Shown here piece by piece: positions 42,039 to 51,854 of a stretch of DNA of 64,000 nucleotides. The notes under the pieces were generated by a model. That model saw only the letters and a program-made list of their open reading frames with translations, did no database searches and was not told the origin of the DNA. Origin of the DNA: Craterostigma plantagineum (lineage: Eukaryota > Streptophyta > Magnoliopsida > Lamiales > Linderniaceae). The stretch covers positions 225,001 through 289,000 of the forward strand of contig JAPQWV010000684.1 in the NCBI GenBank assembly GCA_027422505.1, written 5' to 3'. A program made the translations under genes and the position numbers. Numbering within the stretch: position 1 is the first letter of the stretch; each line of letters opens with the position of its first letter.

Positions 42039-42780
42039 AAACGTAAGGCATGGTTCGAAAGAAAAGGTACGCTTAATTCTTTCGTATGTTTCGAATCAAA
42101 CTTAACTGAAGTTCCTCGTAATACTTGGTGGATTGATTCTGGCAGTACTATTCACGTTACTAATACGATGCAGGGATTCCTTACGACCCAAATCATAAGC
42201 CCAAATGAAGATTTGTGCACATGGGGAATCGAGTCAAGGCATCAGTTGAAGCAATTGGAACTTATCGTTTAATTTTAAGTACTGGACATCATTTAGATCT
42301 TTTTCAAACATTTTATGTTCCTTCTATTTCCCGTAACTTAGTTTCTTTATCAAAACTTGATTCTGCTGGTTTTACGTTTAAGTTTGGTAATGGATGTTTC
42401 AGTTTATATAAAAATATATTTTTTACGGTTCCGGTGTGCTTCGTGACGAATTATATAAATTAAACCTCGATAATGACTTCGCTGAGACTCTTATGATCTC
42501 GCATCATAATGTTGGCATGAACGTGGATTATTGAACGAAAGTTCAGCATATCTGTGGCATAAACGATTGGGTCACATTTCCAAAGAAAGAATACAGAGAC
42601 TCGTAAAGAATGAAATCCTTTCAGACTTGGATTTTACTGATCTCGGTATATGTGTGGATTGTATTAAAGGAAAACTCACAAAACACACAAATAAAGGTAA
42701 AGCCACAAGAAGTACGCAGCTCCTAGAAATTATACACAAAGACGATCTGCTATTTCTAATGATTATGTGGTATATCTACA
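42039..42780 (+). pseudogene. Copia-1 protease and pre-integrase domain; integrase core missing
   Basis: Protease remains: WWIDSGSTIHVTN (active Asp) at about 42129-42167, then a shifted part to 42463 (HLDLFQTFYVPSISRNLVSLSKLDSAGFTFKF). The gag-pre-integrase segment at 42531-42735 has LWHKRLGHISKERIQRLV and DCIKGKLTKHTNKGKATRS, i.e. the H-C zinc region. Directly after this the text changes to the region before RT (EVDLGINDDPVSFSQAME, about 42787). The whole D-D-E integrase core (about 1 kb) is absent. The element could not integrate by itself. Confidence 0.88.
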
Positions 42781-43735
42781 AGAGTCAGAAGTTGACTTAG
42801 GAATAAATGATGATCCAGTTTCGTTTTCACAGGCCATGGAAAGTAAAGATTCTGTTATGTGGCTTGACGCCATGAAAGACGAATTAAAATCAATGCAACA
42901 TAATGACGTCTGGGATCTCGTTGAATTGCCTGAAGGTTGTAAAGAGTTGGGTGTAAGTGGGTCTTTAAGACCAAACTCGACTCTAATGGCAATATAGAAC
43001 GACATAAAGCTAGACTCGTTGCGAAGGGATTTACCCAGAAAGACGGCGTTGATTATAAAGAGACCTTTTCACCTGTTTCAAAGGACTCGTTTAGAATTAT
43101 CATGGCATTGGTAGCTCATTATGACTTAGAGCTTCATCAAATGGATGTGAAAACCGCATTTCTCAATGGAGATTAGAGGAGGAAGTTTATATGGACCAAC
43201 CTGAAGGTTTCGCTATTAAAGGAAAAGAACGTATGGTGTGTAAACTTAAGAAGTCATATACGGACTGAAACAAGCTTCGCGGCAATGGTACTTGAAATTT
43301 AATGATACCATTACCTCCTTCGGATTTAAAGAAAACATCGTTGATCGATGTATATATCTGAAGATTAGTGGGAGCAAGTATATAATATTAATTCTGTATG
43401 TTGATGACATTTTGCTCGCTACTAATGACTTATGCTTACTACATGAGACTAAAAGTTTCCTATCTAAGAACTTCGAAATGAAAGATATGGGTGAGGCATC
43501 CTTTGTGATAGGTATTGAAATATACCGTGAAAGGTCACATGGATTGTTGGGATTGTCTCAGAAAGCATATATTAATAAGGTTCTTGAAAGATTTAATATG
43601 GAAAAGTGCTCGTCAAGTGTTGCGCCAATTCAGAAAGGGGACAAATTCAGCTTATGCAATGTCCAAAGAATGAATTGGAGCGTAAAGAAATGGAACGGAT
43701 TCCTTATGCATCTGTCGTTGGCAGTCTAATGTATG
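42781..43735 (+). pseudogene. Copia-1 reverse transcriptase
   Basis: WLDAMKDELKSMQHNDVWDLVELPEG, HKARLVAKGFTQKDGVDYKETFSPV, LELHQMDVKTAFLNG, EEVYMDQPEGF, KQASRQWYLKF and the catalytic LYVDDILLATND (43395-43430), then MKDMGEASFVIGIEIYRERSHGLLGLSQKAYINKVLERFNM. Shifts near 42945, 43172, 43250 and 43620. Typical Copia RT without missing catalytic residues. Confidence 0.92.
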
Positions 43736-44376
43736 CTCAAACGTGTACTAGACCCGACATTAGTTTCGCTGTCGGGATGTTGGGCAGATATCAAAGTAAC
43801 CCAGGAATGGATCATTGGAAAGCTGCAAAGAAAGTCTTGAGGTATCTGCAAGGAACAAAAGATCATATGCTCACTTACAGAAGATCAATTTCTGGAAGTT
43901 ATTGGCTATTCAGATTCAGATTACGCCGGATGTGTTGATACAAGAAAGTCAACATTCGGCTACTTGTTCCTATTAGCTGAGGGAGCAATCTCATGAAAAG
44001 TTCGAAGCAGTCTGTTATTGCTGCATCAACAATGGAAGCTGAATTCGTAGCGTGCTTTGAGGCTACAGTTCAGGGATTATGGCTGCGGAATTTTATTTCT
44101 GGTCTTGGCATAGTCGACAGTATAGCCAGGCCGCTTAAAATTTATTGTGACAATTCCGCAGCAGTGTTCTTCTCTAAAAACGACAAGTATTCAAAGGGTG
44201 CTAAGCATATGGAGCTTAAATACTTTGCCGTTAAAGAAGAAGTTCAGAAACAACGAGTGTCAATCGAGCACATCAGCACCAAGCTTATGATTGCAGATCC
44301 ACTGACGAAAGGATTACCACCAAAATTATTTAATGAACATGTTGAAAGGATGGGCATTATGAAATGCGCTAATTGA
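43606..44376 (+). pseudogene. Copia-1 RT end and RNase H
   Basis: IPYASVVGSLMYAQTCTRPDISFAVGMLGRYQSNPG and WKAAKKVLRYLQGTKDHML, then, after a shift near 43905, SSKQSVIAASTMEAEFVACFEA, IYCDNSAAVFFSKN (catalytic Asp), KYFAVKEEVQKQRVSIEHISTKLMIADPLTKGL. The natural pol stop is at 44374-44376. RNase H removes template RNA. Confidence 0.92.
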
Positions 44377-44781
44377 TGTTATGGTGGTTTTATGTTTCTT
44401 ATTTATGACTTTATATGTTTGACACTCTGAGCTCAATATTATGTTTCTGACAATAAATGCATCCTGTTTTATTTATCGATTGTATATATTACGCTAAAGA
44501 ATTAACGCAACAGGATGAGTCTGTACCTAAGACAATAATGTGGACCATTACGATATATCTCATTAAGATCATGTTGAGTGTAGAGCTGATACTGTGATAC
44601 ATGGAAGGGAGTGTGTCGTTACAATGACATACGACCGCTATGATCCTTATTAGCTTTTAAGCTTAATAGCGATGAAAGGAATGATCAATTTATGACGGAA
44701 TTTAGCTAGAATAAACATGCATATTATGGAAATTATGATTATTAAACCATAAAGTTATATTACGCGGGCCAAGTGGGAGAA
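44377..44781 (+). mobile_element. Copia-1 3' untranslated region and polypurine tract
   Basis: Non-coding. It ends with the purine-rich GCGGGCCAAGTGGGAGA just before the 3' LTR at 44782. Confidence 0.85.
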
Positions 44782-45137
44782 TGTAAGTTATGACCCACGA
44801 TTATGACCCATTTATTATTTAGGTTTAATAATTAATTAATGGGCTTTATTCCTATTGGTCTAAAGAGATTAACTACCCACTACATTGATGGAATGTAACT
44901 CTATAAATAGATTAGGTCGGTCCTCTCTCTGCACTATCTTATCATATTCTTCATCCATCAGAAAATATATTAAAGAGTGTAAAGGGAGAGAACGCGACTG
45001 ACGTCTTCTCAAATCGCCAAGATGAATCAAGGTTAGTATTTATTATTTATTATCACGTATATCATGAGAATCATGTCGTTTGAAGATCATGGATTATGTT
45101 TGTTTAAATTACGTGAAGCATAGAAAATATGCTTACA
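44782..45137 (+). repeat. Copia-1 3' LTR
   Basis: Same as the 5' LTR apart from three 1-base indels. TATA box at 44902-44910. Confidence 0.95.
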
Positions 45138-45142
45138 TATTA

Positions 45143-45400
45143 TCTCAGTATACATCTCGAAAGCATATCAAGATTTAACTAGCAAAGCAGCTCGAGGTCC
45201 ATCTTAATTTATGTCGAGATGTATTCTTACAGTGAACCTCGAAATCCATGCGTGATATTGACTTCAAAATTCTATATATATCTCGACATTTTGTGTAAAA
45301 GCTCAACAAACATCTCGACATTTGGTGTAAGAGCTCAACATCCATGAATCTCGATGACTTTAAAGCTCGAGATTTATCAACATGCCGAGATTTATATTAA
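45143..45400 (+). repeat. Tekay-1 3' LTR, second piece
   Basis: Continues the LTR after Copia-1 (parallel to 32010-32260) up to the LINE-a insertion. The target duplication tagcatttca occupies 45401-45410. The next LTR piece is at 11535. Confidence 0.9.
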
Positions 45401-45417
45401 TAGCATTTCACATAGTT

Positions 45418-45990
45418 GGAAATGTGGAGGCCGGGTATGTCGCTCGAGCGAAAAGAATTCGTTGAAGTTCCTCTTTGGGTGAAGCTCTGGAATGTCCCTA
45501 GTGAATTATGGACTCAGAAAGGCTTGGCAGTTGTGGCTAGTGGTGTTGGTAGGCCATTATTTGCGGATGGGATCACGGCAAAAGGGGAAAGAATCGATTA
45601 TGCACGGGTTTGCATCATGAAGACGCTCGCAACGCCTTTTATTGAGGAGGTTCATATTGAGGTGCCAAAGGAGGATGGTGGCACATCTGGGACTGTACAT
45701 GTTCGAGTTGATTATGAGTGGCGCCCGGCGAGGTGCGAATCTTGTGCGACATGGGCCCATGGGGATACACAATGTCCTAAGAGGAAAGCTTCTAGTACAC
45801 AGCGCGAGCCTCGGCAACTGGCGCGACCTACACTGGCCCCAAAACCAGTCTCCAAGCCCGTGGGGAGTCGGGAACATCCACGGCGTAATACGCGGGAGCG
45901 GTCACGTGACTGAGGCAGCCGTACGGAATGGCACCAGATTGGTGCCCATGGGAAGGCTAAACTGGTGGCGCCGTCCACTTCGAAGCAGGG
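45418..45990 (+). pseudogene. LINE-a ORF1, C-terminal half
   Basis: MWRPGMSLERKEFVEVPLWVKLWNVPSELW is the end of the DUF4283-type region of plant LINE ORF1, followed by a conserved IDYARVCI block and the knuckle C-x2-C-x4-H-x4-C (CESCATWAHGDTQC, about 45738-45780), then a basic Pro/Arg-rich tail to 45913 (stop TGA). A frame running on to 46004 is probably out of phase. ORF1 proteins coat the LINE RNA. The N-terminus was lost by 5' truncation during insertion. Confidence 0.8.
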
Positions 45991-46189
45991 CGGGCAACAG
46001 ATAAATGTGCGCCAAGCTGATGCAAACTCCTCGAATGACCCACACCTCCCTCGTCTATCTGGGGATGAGGGTCATTCTGATCTCATTCGCCTTGTTACGA
46101 GGATTGAATGACGCGGATGCTGATCACTTATTGTCTCATTCATCTACTTCGGGCCCTAAAGCAGCTGCAGCCCGCAATGGGGTGAATTA

Positions 46190-47847
46190 ATGTTAGCAGC
46201 GGGTGCTTGGAATGTGCGTGGTCTTAATAAGCAAGACCACAGGAGGACGGTGGGGGAGCTGATTTCACCAGAGGGGCTGCACATGATTGGGCTTCTAGAG
46301 ACACAGGTGGCGGATCTAATGCGGGATTTATATCAGGTAGCCTTAGATCAAATTGGCAATGGTTCTTTGATTATGAAGATGGACCGTCGTCGCGTATATG
46401 GGTCGGGTGGGACCCGACTTTTATGGGTGTGGATATCCTTGGGTTCTCAACCCAAGCTGTTCATTGTCGAGTGGCGTTGGCAATGACGGGGGATATCATC
46501 TTTGTTTCCTTTGCATATGGGAAATCCAGGAGGGAGGAGAGGCTGCCCCTATGGGAGGAGTTAATTACTATATCATCAGCTCGTGTGGCGGATGCATGGA
46601 TAGTCATGGGGGACTTCAATGCCATTTTGCACACGGGGGGGGGCGTGGTGGTTCGCCCTCTCGACTTGATATGGAGGAATTCCAAGCGTGTTTGGTAGGT
46701 GCTGATTTGGTGACAATACCTACGATGGGCCAGGTATTCACGTGGTATAATCAGCAGCGGTCTGATGCGGGGATCTGGCGGCGATTGGATCGTATACTAG
46801 GAAACCCTCAGTGGTTCACCAGGTTTACGGATGTCTTCTGTAGGTGCGGCTTACCTGCCACCTCTGACCACTCGCCTGTGCTTTTGGGGGCTAATACGAA
46901 TCGGCAGTATAAGGCGACTTTTCGATTTGATAATTTCCTGACGAAGGACCCGGCTTTCTTGGGCATAGTGCAAAATGTCTGGAATACTTCGTTGCATGGC
47001 TTTCCTATGTTTGTTTTGGTTAGGAAGCTGAAGCTGTTGAAGCAGGCCATGCTTCGGTTGCGACGATCGAAGGGCAATTTGACGGCGAATGTCACGGAGG
47101 CGAAACACCTTCTTGATATTGCACAGGATTTTGCCTATCGTTTCCCTCAGGAGGCCTCTTTCTATGAGCTGGAAAGGCTATGTCGGGCCTTATATGCTAA
47201 GGCGGTGGATATTGAGCATTCGGCGTTATCGCAGAGGGCCAAGCTTGCATGGCTGAAGGATGGGGATCAGTGCACATCCTATTTCTTTAGTAGGGTAGCC
47301 ATGCGGCGAGCTACTAACCGCATTTGGTCACTTGAGGCTGCAAATGGAGACCTCCTCGAAGAACCGAATCAGGTGGAGGGCGAGCTGATCGGGTTCTACC
47401 AGGGCTTATTGGGGCAGTCCGCTCACCCAACGCCTATCATTCCTATTGATGTGCAGAGAGCGGTGACGCGTACGCTTTCCCAGCGAACGCTGCTTCTATG
47501 ATCACCTTTGTGACGGCCACGGAGATTCGTGAAGCGCTTTTCTCTATGCGGGATGAGAAAGCACCTGGGCCTGACGGGTATACGGTCGGTTTCCTTCGAG
47601 CTGCGTGGGGAATTGTTGGCGATGAGATGGTGAAGGCGGTCCTAGATTTCTTCGTTACAGGCAGACTATTGAAGGGACTCAACAGCACCCTCATTACTTT
47701 GATTCCGAAGCGAGATACACCTAGATGGGCAACGGATTTCAGACCCATTTCCTGTTGCAACGTCCTCTACAAGGTGATCTCTAAGATCTTGGCCAATCGG
47801 CTGAAGGGACACCTAGCGTCCTTGGTCCATGTTTCACAGACGGCTTT
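46190..47847 (+). pseudogene. LINE-a ORF2, endonuclease and N-terminal RT
   Basis: The ATG at 46190 starts ORF2: AGAWNVRGLNKQDHR and IGLLETQV (endonuclease start), then after shifts near 46350 and 46480, VMGDFNAIL (46600-46630), FTWYNQQRSDAGIWRRLDRILGN, TSDHSPVLL, the linker with SQRAKLAWLKDGDQCTSYFF, and RT to LVHVSQTAF at 47847, with a further shift near 47490. Dimensions and order follow LINE-d. It is interrupted by the Tat LTR in codon Phe of QTAFIPGRR; the 3' half resumes at 9375. Confidence 0.9.
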
Positions 47848-48530
47848 TGTTACCTTCATGATTATCAGCCAGCGCTAAAATAACCCGCGATTGGAAATGG
47901 CCCGCGTAAAGGGAGGCGGGAGAGAGGGAGCACTAAAGCCCGAGCAACCCTGGCGAAAGCGAGGAGAGTCCCACCGCGTCGGGAGATCCAGGGAGGCCCG
48001 AGGAAGTTGATCAGGGTAATCCCGTCTGAGTCCTGAGAGCGGCAGATAACCCGAACAGCTTGGACCCGAGGGAGTTAGAATCAGATGGCGAGACAAGCCT
48101 GAGGTGAAAGACCAGCCCGACCCGAGAAAGCCAGAATAAGAGAAGGAAGTTGAAGAAAAAGAGCGAGAAAGGGAGAACTTGGACTGAGTGGAATGGCCAC
48201 GATCCCACACGACGCCCGCGGAAAACGCGGGTGAGGAAGACTAGGTCATGGCAACGAAGTTTAGAGTCAATATAAAAGGTAACGGTGAGGTTATTCCCAG
48301 GTATGCACACAAAAACAAAAACCATTTTTCACTAAGCCTAGTACCTGTCTTACTCCTTTGAAAGCCAAAAACTAACTTAAGCATCGGAGGGGCGTCGCCG
48401 GCAACCACACCGGCCCCCTCTAACGTCTTTTTCTGGTTTTTCGAGTCGTAGGTTTAAAGCGTTCGTTGACGTTCGAAGAAGGCGCACAGTTCCGGTGTCA
48501 AGCCAAGGTCGTTTTCAGCAGAACACATCA
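47848..48530 (+). repeat. Tat copy C 5' LTR (complete, 683 bp)
   Basis: TGTTACCTTC...GAACACATCA. This is the only LTR of this family with both ends present. TATA box TATAAAAGG at 48271-48279. It is preceded by the duplication gcttt (47843-47847) inside LINE-a and followed by the primer-site motif. It serves as the reference for the truncated LTRs at 1974, 8934, 51148 and 59638. Confidence 0.93.
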
Positions 48531-48531
48531 T

Positions 48532-48548
48532 TGGCGCCGTCTGTGGGA
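48532..48548 (+). promoter_or_regulatory. Tat copy C primer binding site
   Basis: TGGCGCCGTCTGTGGGA, one base after the LTR. The start TGG fits tRNA 3'-end pairing. Confidence 0.85.
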
Positions 48549-48570
48549 ACCGATATTCCTAGAAAAATTC

Positions 48571-49863
48571 ATGATGGATTCTGCAAACGACCCCCATTCA
48601 CCACCGACAGAAGAGGTACTCACGGCGGAAGAGATTGAGAGAAGGCTGAGAGAATCATTCGATGCGGAATTTGGAAAGTGAAGAGCTGAGGTTGAGATGT
48701 TGAGGGCAGAGAAGACCCGAAAAACCCGCTGTAATTCACCGCCACGTGACGAAACGGAAGAAGAGGAGGCCGAACGATTGAGAAGGGAAGCAGAGGTTCC
48801 ACACGCTGAAGGGCAAGATAAAGAAGCCGAGGAGAGAACGTTGAGGGCAGAGATCGACGCCCTTCGAGCAGAAAAAAGAAAGAGAACGGCAGAACAAATG
48901 GCCGAATGGGAGCGTATGAAGGACGAAATCCGAACCCTGAAGGAATTAGCCATCCCAAAGCCCCTTCCCGTGCAAAGGGGATCTCCCTTTTCGGATGAAG
49001 TTTCTCAGGCCCCTTTGCCGAGTAACTTCCGTTTTCCCGACATGAGCAAATACGACGGCTCGGGCCCGCCCGAGGACCACCTAGCCAGCTTCGAAGGTAA
49101 CGCTGCGCTGTATCAGTTAGGAGACGAAATCAAATGCCGAGTCTTCGCCACCACACTAGCCCGGGGAGCCCAGCAGTGGTTTACCATGCTACCCGCCGGA
49201 GAGATCCGAAACTTCACAGACTTTACCCGTTCTTTTCCTCCGACAGTTCTCGAGCAGTCGAAGGAGGCCCTGCTCTGCCGTGAACCTGTTAAACATGCGA
49301 CAAGGCGATCAAGAGAATCTACGAGACTATTTGAAAAGGTTTAACAAGGTCATGATGGAAGTACCTTCAGCCACTCCCGATCTGCTGATCGAAGCCTTTC
49401 ATAACGGGCTGAAAGAGGGAGATCTCTTCAGGTCGTTAGTGAAGAAGTATCCGACCACCGTTGAAGAGCTGATAGTCCGAGTAGAAAAATACGTGCGGGT
49501 GGAAGAGGCACACGGCTTCAAAAAGGCAGATAAAAGAAGGCGATTGGGACGGTGGATATCGCCCGCGAGTTAACTCGCCCACAAAACCTTAAGGAAGATA
49601 ACCCCAGACGGGAGGTGCCGAGACATGCCCCCACCAACAATACCCGATGGAAAATAAGCAAAGCAAGGGCGTTGGAGATGTGTGAAGGGCGGTATTTCTT
49701 GAAAAGGCCTTTTTCGAGTCGAGACGGACCGAGGAATCCCGTCTCCGGAGAATATTGCGAATTTCACCGCGAATATGGTCATACCACAGAAGGCTGTCTC
49801 CACCTGAACGATGAACTAAAGAAATTGGTGGAAACCAACCCCGAGGCTCGGCTGAATTCGTAG
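48571..49863 (+). pseudogene. Tat copy C gag
   Basis: Begins at the ATG at 48571 (MMDSANDPHSPPTEEVL), equal to copy B at 1511. An in-frame TGA sits at 48679-48681, where copy B has TTA. The frame then continues through the charged coiled coil and gag core; shifts near 49235 (extra T in a run) and 49534 (one A lost) break it, and the knuckle region (YCEFHREYGHTTEGC) is at about 49755-49800. Other copies show these positions intact, so the gene was functional in the ancestor. Confidence 0.88.
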
Positions 49864-50958
49864 AAGGAGAGGGAGGAAGCACATCCCGCAAACATCCCAG
49901 AAGAGATTTAGAAGGGAGATGGACAGGGTACCAGCCTGGGTGAATGCCAGACGCCCTGAGAGATACCAACGGCCCTCAGGACGATATCAACGATCTCCCG
50001 AGCGGAGGGAAGCCGAGCCAGGAAGGAAGCCAAAGTTGATCGAACACGAGGCGACCGCAGGCAGGCCCACGAACGCGATCATACGCCGGAGAAACCTCAT
50101 GTGCCACCTCGTCGGATCAACATGATATCAGGTGGACCTGCGATAGGGGATTCAAATAGGGCCAGGAAAGCTGAGGCAAGGAAGTTGGAGAATTGGGAGA
50201 TAACTCCGGGGAAAAAGCGGTCGGGACCAACCATATCGTTTGGGCCGGAGGACTTTTATGGGGGAGACAACACCCATGAAGATGCCCTAGTCATTCGGGC
50301 AGAAATAGCCAATCACGATGTAGGGAGAGTGTTCGTCGATAATGGGAGCTCGGTGAACATCATATTCAAGGAGACAATGAATCAAATGGAGTTAGGAGAG
50401 TATCACATGGATCTGGTGGAAACAGCTTTGTTCGGATTCACCGGACACGCCATTGAGGCTGTGGGACTCATTCGACTACCACTGACCCTCGGATCGGGAA
50501 AATTGAAGAAAACTAGGATCACCTCTTTCCTGGTGGTTGATATGACCTCCTCTTACGACGCTATATTAGGCCGATCGGCCTTAAGCTCTTTCGCTGCTGT
50601 AGCTTCAGCTTTACACCAAAAGATAAAATTCCCGGTTGGAGATCAAGTGGGGGAAGTGCTCGGGGACAGAAAGGTAGCGCGCAAGTGCTATGTGGAAGAG
50701 GTGAGGATTGAATTAAAATCCCTCAAGAGCCGCCGAAACAGTCATCCTCGCAACCATGGAACTTCTTTCGTCATACACGCGGCTCAAGGGTTGACCCCGG
50801 AGGAAGAGATCGAAGAAGTCGTAGTTCGACCCCCGTCGGGCGTGGTCAAAATAGCCCGGGACTTACCTCCCGCGTTAAAAGAGGATCTCGTCATACAGCT
50901 GAAAAAGAATCAGGATGCGTTCGCATGGAGCGCGAATGAGCTAACAGTTATACCCCGA
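49864..50958 (+). pseudogene. Tat copy C gag end, protease and RT start, broken at 50958
   Basis: From 50101 a clean 286-codon frame with KKRSGPTISFGPEDF, the protease VFVDNGSSVNIIF (active Asp around 50338), a later ILGRSALSSFAAV, and the beginning of RT (KEDLVIQLKKNQDAFAWSANEL). At CCGAG (50955-50959) it jumps back to gag sequence, so RT, RNase H and integrase are missing. About 100 amino acids of basic gag tail precede the frame. Confidence 0.88.
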
Positions 50959-51063
50959 GCCACGGAAGGAAGCCAAAGTTGATCGGACACGAGGCGACCG
51001 CAGGCAGGCCCACGAACGCGATCATACGCCGGAGAAACCTCATGTGCCACCTCGTCGGATCAA
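50959..51063 (+). mobile_element. Tat gag fragment between two rearrangement joints
   Basis: A 105-bp repeat of the 3' part of gag (as 3557-3662 and 50010-50122). Its left joint uses CCGAG; its right joint at TCAA (51060-51063) turns to minus-strand protease sequence. Confidence 0.8.
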
Positions 51064-51147
51064 TGGCGTGTCCGGTGAATCCGAACGAAGCTGTTTCCAC
51101 CAGATCCATGTGATACTCTCCTAACTCCATTTGATTCATTGTCTCCT
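51064..51147 (-). pseudogene. Short Tat protease fragment next to the LTR of copy D
   Basis: On the minus strand this reads TMNQMELGEYHMDLVETA, i.e. the protease just after its active-site region. Its upstream neighbour (51148 on) is LTR, joined at TGAA exactly as at 59634-59637. It is the start of another gag-less unit cut off by the inversion joint. Confidence 0.8.
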
Positions 51148-51702
51148 TGAAAACGACCTTGGCTTGACACCGGAACTGTGCGCCTTCTTCGAACTGTCAA
51201 CGAACGCTTTAAACCTACGACTCGAAAAACCAGAAAAACACGTTAGAGGGGGCCGGTGTGGTTTGCCGGCGACGCCCCTCCGATGCTTAAGTTAGTTTTT
51301 GGCTTTCAAAGGAGTAAGACAGGTACTAGGCTTAGTGAAAAATGGTTTTTTGTGTGCATCCCTGGGAATAACCTCACCGTTACCTTTTATATTGACTCTA
51401 AACTTCGTTGCCATGACCTAGTTTTCCTCCCACCCGCGTTTTCCGCGGGCGTCGTGTGGGATCGTGACCATTCCACTCAGTCCACGTTCTCCCTTTCTCG
51501 CTCTTTTTCTTCAACTTCCTTCTCTTATTCTGGCTTTCTCGGGTCGGGCTGGTCTTTCACCTCAGGCTTGTCTCGCCATCTGATTCTAACTCCCTCGGGT
51601 CCAAGCTGTTCGGGTTATCTGCCGCTCTCAGGACTCAGACGGGATTACCCTGATCAACTTCCTCGGGCCTCCCTGGATCTCCCGACGCGGTGGGACTCTC
51701 CT
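51148..51702 (-). repeat. Truncated 3' LTR of Tat copy D
   Basis: Lacks the first ~115 bp of LTR (joint at ~51703, with few filler bases) and the last ~14 bp (joint at 51148-51151, TGAA). The polypurine tract is lost with the first joint, which removes about 0.7 kb including the antisense gene's upstream part. It is shared as the LTR of copy D and of the 51064-51147 fragment. Confidence 0.85.
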
Positions 51703-51854
51703 CCCTGATTCTTCCCCGTTTTTGACTTCGTTTCTCAACGCGATTGAGGCCTTGGATGATTACCCTGACCTAGATATTTTTTCGCCCCCCTAAAATTGTA
51801 GGGTACCCGAGCGAGAAAACATATCTCCAAGCCCTAGCAATTTGGACTTCTCGC

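Larger units (their letters stand above)
39745..45137 (+). mobile_element. Copia-1, recently inserted Ty1/Copia element
   Basis: 5' LTR 39745-40101 (357 bp) and 3' LTR 44782-45137 (356 bp), both TGTAAG...CTTACA, with duplication tatta (39740-39744, 45138-45142). The LTRs differ by three single-base A/T-run indels and no substitution that I can find. This suggests a recent insertion or, for the indels, sequencing error. The internal region has a full gag but lacks the integrase core. It splits the Tekay 3' LTR. Confidence 0.95.
45411..47847 (+). mobile_element. LINE-a, 5' half (5'-truncated in ORF1)
   Basis: Enters within ORF1 (a 5' truncation directly after the duplication tagcatttca) and runs through ORF2 endonuclease into RT, where the Tat 5' LTR starts at 47848. 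Its continuation is 9375-11524. The junction residues are in frame. Confidence 0.9.
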
